Source: Thermoplasmata archaeon (GTDB taxonomy: Archaea > Thermoplasmatota > E2 > DHVEG-1 > B18-G2). From it: a stretch of 6,848 nt of DNA. This document shows positions 6,442 through 6,848 of this stretch, one piece after another; the stretch's first letter is position 1, and each line of letters starts with the position of its first letter. Under the pieces are notes generated by a model. The model saw only the letters and a program-made list of their open reading frames with translations, was not told the origin of the DNA and ran no database searches. The translations under genes and the position numbers were made by a program. Location: the NCBI GenBank assembly GCA_021163455.1, contig JAGGWT010000084.1:1-6848 (forward strand), read 5' to 3'.

Positions 6442-6642
6442 CTTGAATTTTTCAATTAACGCATCAGGGTTCTTAACGCAAATTGTGTATTGATGATACA
6501 CATGCTTAGCATGGGGATCTTTGTGAGGAGTTATTAGATGCTCTTCTAAAGCATCGTTGTAGAACTTTGCGTTTCTATCATTATCTCTCCATGCTTCACT
6601 GTCTTATGAGTGTACTCCGTCCAGTTTAACATATCCCATGTT
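6442..6642 (-). pseudogene. C-terminal remnant of a DegT/DnrJ/EryC1/StrS-family aminotransferase
   Basis: Read on the minus strand, one frame gives MGYVKLD, then TAA (6606-6604), then RNAKFYNDALEE, ITPHKDPHAKHVYHQYTI and VKNPDALIEKF. These match in order the late part of PLP-dependent sugar aminotransferases: the GxVQL helix, the NAxFYNexL helix, the HVYHQYTIRV strand and the RDxLIExL helix. The catalytic domain with the PLP lysine is absent, the segment after the IEKF helix is missing, and there are in-frame stops at 6606-6604 and 6648-6646, so it cannot be functional. Such enzymes make 4-amino or 3-amino sugars for surface glycans, which suits this locus. The break lies just upstream of the glycosyltransferase promoter, so deletion or recombination may have brought the present locus up to a truncated neighbour. 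Family recognition is fairly secure; the specific enzyme is not. Confidence 0.7.
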
Positions 6643-6703
6643 ATCTTATTTCATGGTTGCTTCTCTCCCCTAATTATGCAACAAAACACTTACCTGAGAA
6701 AAA

Positions 6704-6710
6704 TTTATAA
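6704..6710 (+). promoter_or_regulatory. TATA box for the threonine-dehydratase-like gene
   Basis: TTTATAA is centred at 6707, 28 bp before ATG 6735, and the intervening pyrimidine-rich stretch has no Shine-Dalgarno site. This predicts a leaderless transcript and gives independent support for ATG 6735 as the start of the frameshifted gene. The stretch 6643-6703 between the aminotransferase remnant and this box holds nothing else I can support. Confidence 0.65.
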
Positions 6711-6734
6711 CCTCCTTCCCGCATACTAGCCAAG

Positions 6735-6848
6735 ATGATTGCCCTTGATAGCTTAAAAAAGGAGAGATAACTGAGGCAGATAAGAGAATAAGGAGCTACA
6801 TAAGAAAGACTCCCTTGGAATATTCACCATATGCAAGTTCCGCATCGC
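6735..6848 (+). CDS. threonine dehydratase-like gene, N-terminal part, with -1 frameshift (runs off right edge)
   Basis: ATG 6735 opens MIALDSLKK and then, in the same frame, Glu-Arg and TAA (6768-6770). In the -1 frame, from GGA 6761, the sequence reads GEITEADKRIRSYIRKTPLE and YSPYASSAS to the window end. This matches the start of the fold-type II PLP enzymes such as threonine ammonia-lyase (ITxAxxRIxxYIRKTPLExSxxLS), which convert threonine to 2-oxobutanoate for isoleucine synthesis or threonine breakdown. The -1 frame has a TAG at 6749-6751 and no standard start before the conserved KTPL, so the ATG and the body must be joined by a shift at the A-run. The PLP lysine motif (SFKxRGA) would lie beyond the window. 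Serine racemase or another member of the family cannot be excluded. The gap may be a one-base A loss (A7 to A6), a sequencing error or a real recoding event. Confidence 0.7.
6755..6761 (+). other. in-phase A AAA AAG slippery heptamer
   Basis: In the frame of ATG 6735 the codons are TTA AAA AAG, so the heptamer has the X XXY YYZ phasing of the classic bacterial -1 frameshift site known from dnaX. A tandem -1 slip here would give Lys-Lys-Gly-Glu-Ile and enter the conserved frame directly. The 0-frame stop (TAA 6768) follows seven bases later. No obvious downstream stem-loop was found by eye. Confidence 0.5.

Noticed and set aside
6484..6502. Perfect 7-bp inverted repeat TGTGTAT / ATACACA with a 5-base loop
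   Set aside because: It falls within the HVYHQYT codons of the aminotransferase remnant (GTG TAT CAT CAA TAC ACA) and arises from that coding sequence; there is no T-run after it and no gene that it would serve.
6501..6513. CATGC-TTA-GCATG small palindrome
   Set aside because: Five-base arms within the remnant's His-Ala-Lys-His codons; too short and explained by the codons.
6389..6603. Real fusion of the aminotransferase remnant to the glycosyltransferase
   Set aside because: The frame is open between them, but no ATG precedes 6406, a TATA box at 6412-6420 fits a leaderless start at 6388, and the joining residues resemble neither family.

Overview
The window looks like part of a euryarchaeal chromosome, most plausibly a thermophilic Thermoplasmata-type organism (Aciduliprofundum-like is my guess, not a demonstrated assignment). 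The reasons are archaeal TATA-like boxes placed 26-28 bp before the start codons of lead genes with no leader in between, strong GGAGGTG-type Shine-Dalgarno sites only on operon-internal genes, heavy use of AGA/AGG/ATA codons, and archaeal-type proteins. No rRNA, tRNA, CRISPR array or insertion sequence was seen.

Left part (1-1035, + strand): the 3' end of an unrecognised gene (1-348), then two small overlapping reading frames that look coding but worn. The first (open from 371, stop at 550) has no ATG. The second (547-855) is followed, past its TAG stop, by 29 more coding-like codons in the same frame up to a TAA at 945. Next comes a leaderless alkaline-phosphatase-superfamily gene (1036-2562, + strand), which ends in a 4-bp tail-to-tail overlap with the gene cluster on the other strand.

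Centre and right (6406 down to 2559, - strand): a compact glycan locus read in the order GT4 glycosyltransferase, UDP-GlcNAc 6-dehydrogenase-type enzyme, PIG-L/LmbE deacetylase, WbqC-family protein. The glycosyltransferase and the dehydrogenase each have their own leaderless promoter; the last two genes are fused to the dehydrogenase transcript with gaps of 2 and 9 bases and use strong Shine-Dalgarno sites. The likely joint role is making an N-acetylated or N-deacetylated hexuronic acid nucleotide sugar and adding it to a surface glycan or glycoprotein.

Right edge: behind the glycosyltransferase promoter lies a decayed C-terminal remnant of a DegT/DnrJ/EryC1/StrS sugar aminotransferase (6442-6642, - strand), evidence that the locus was once larger or has been rearranged. 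Diverging from it, a threonine-dehydratase-like gene starts leaderless at 6735, but after nine codons the conserved frame continues only by a -1 shift, exactly at an in-phase A AAA AAG heptamer.

The most interesting items are that -1 slippery junction, the aminotransferase remnant, the interrupted small-protein pair and an apparent His-to-Glu replacement of a metal ligand in the phosphatase-superfamily protein. None proves a new system. The frameshift and the TAG could each be a sequencing error or ordinary decay.
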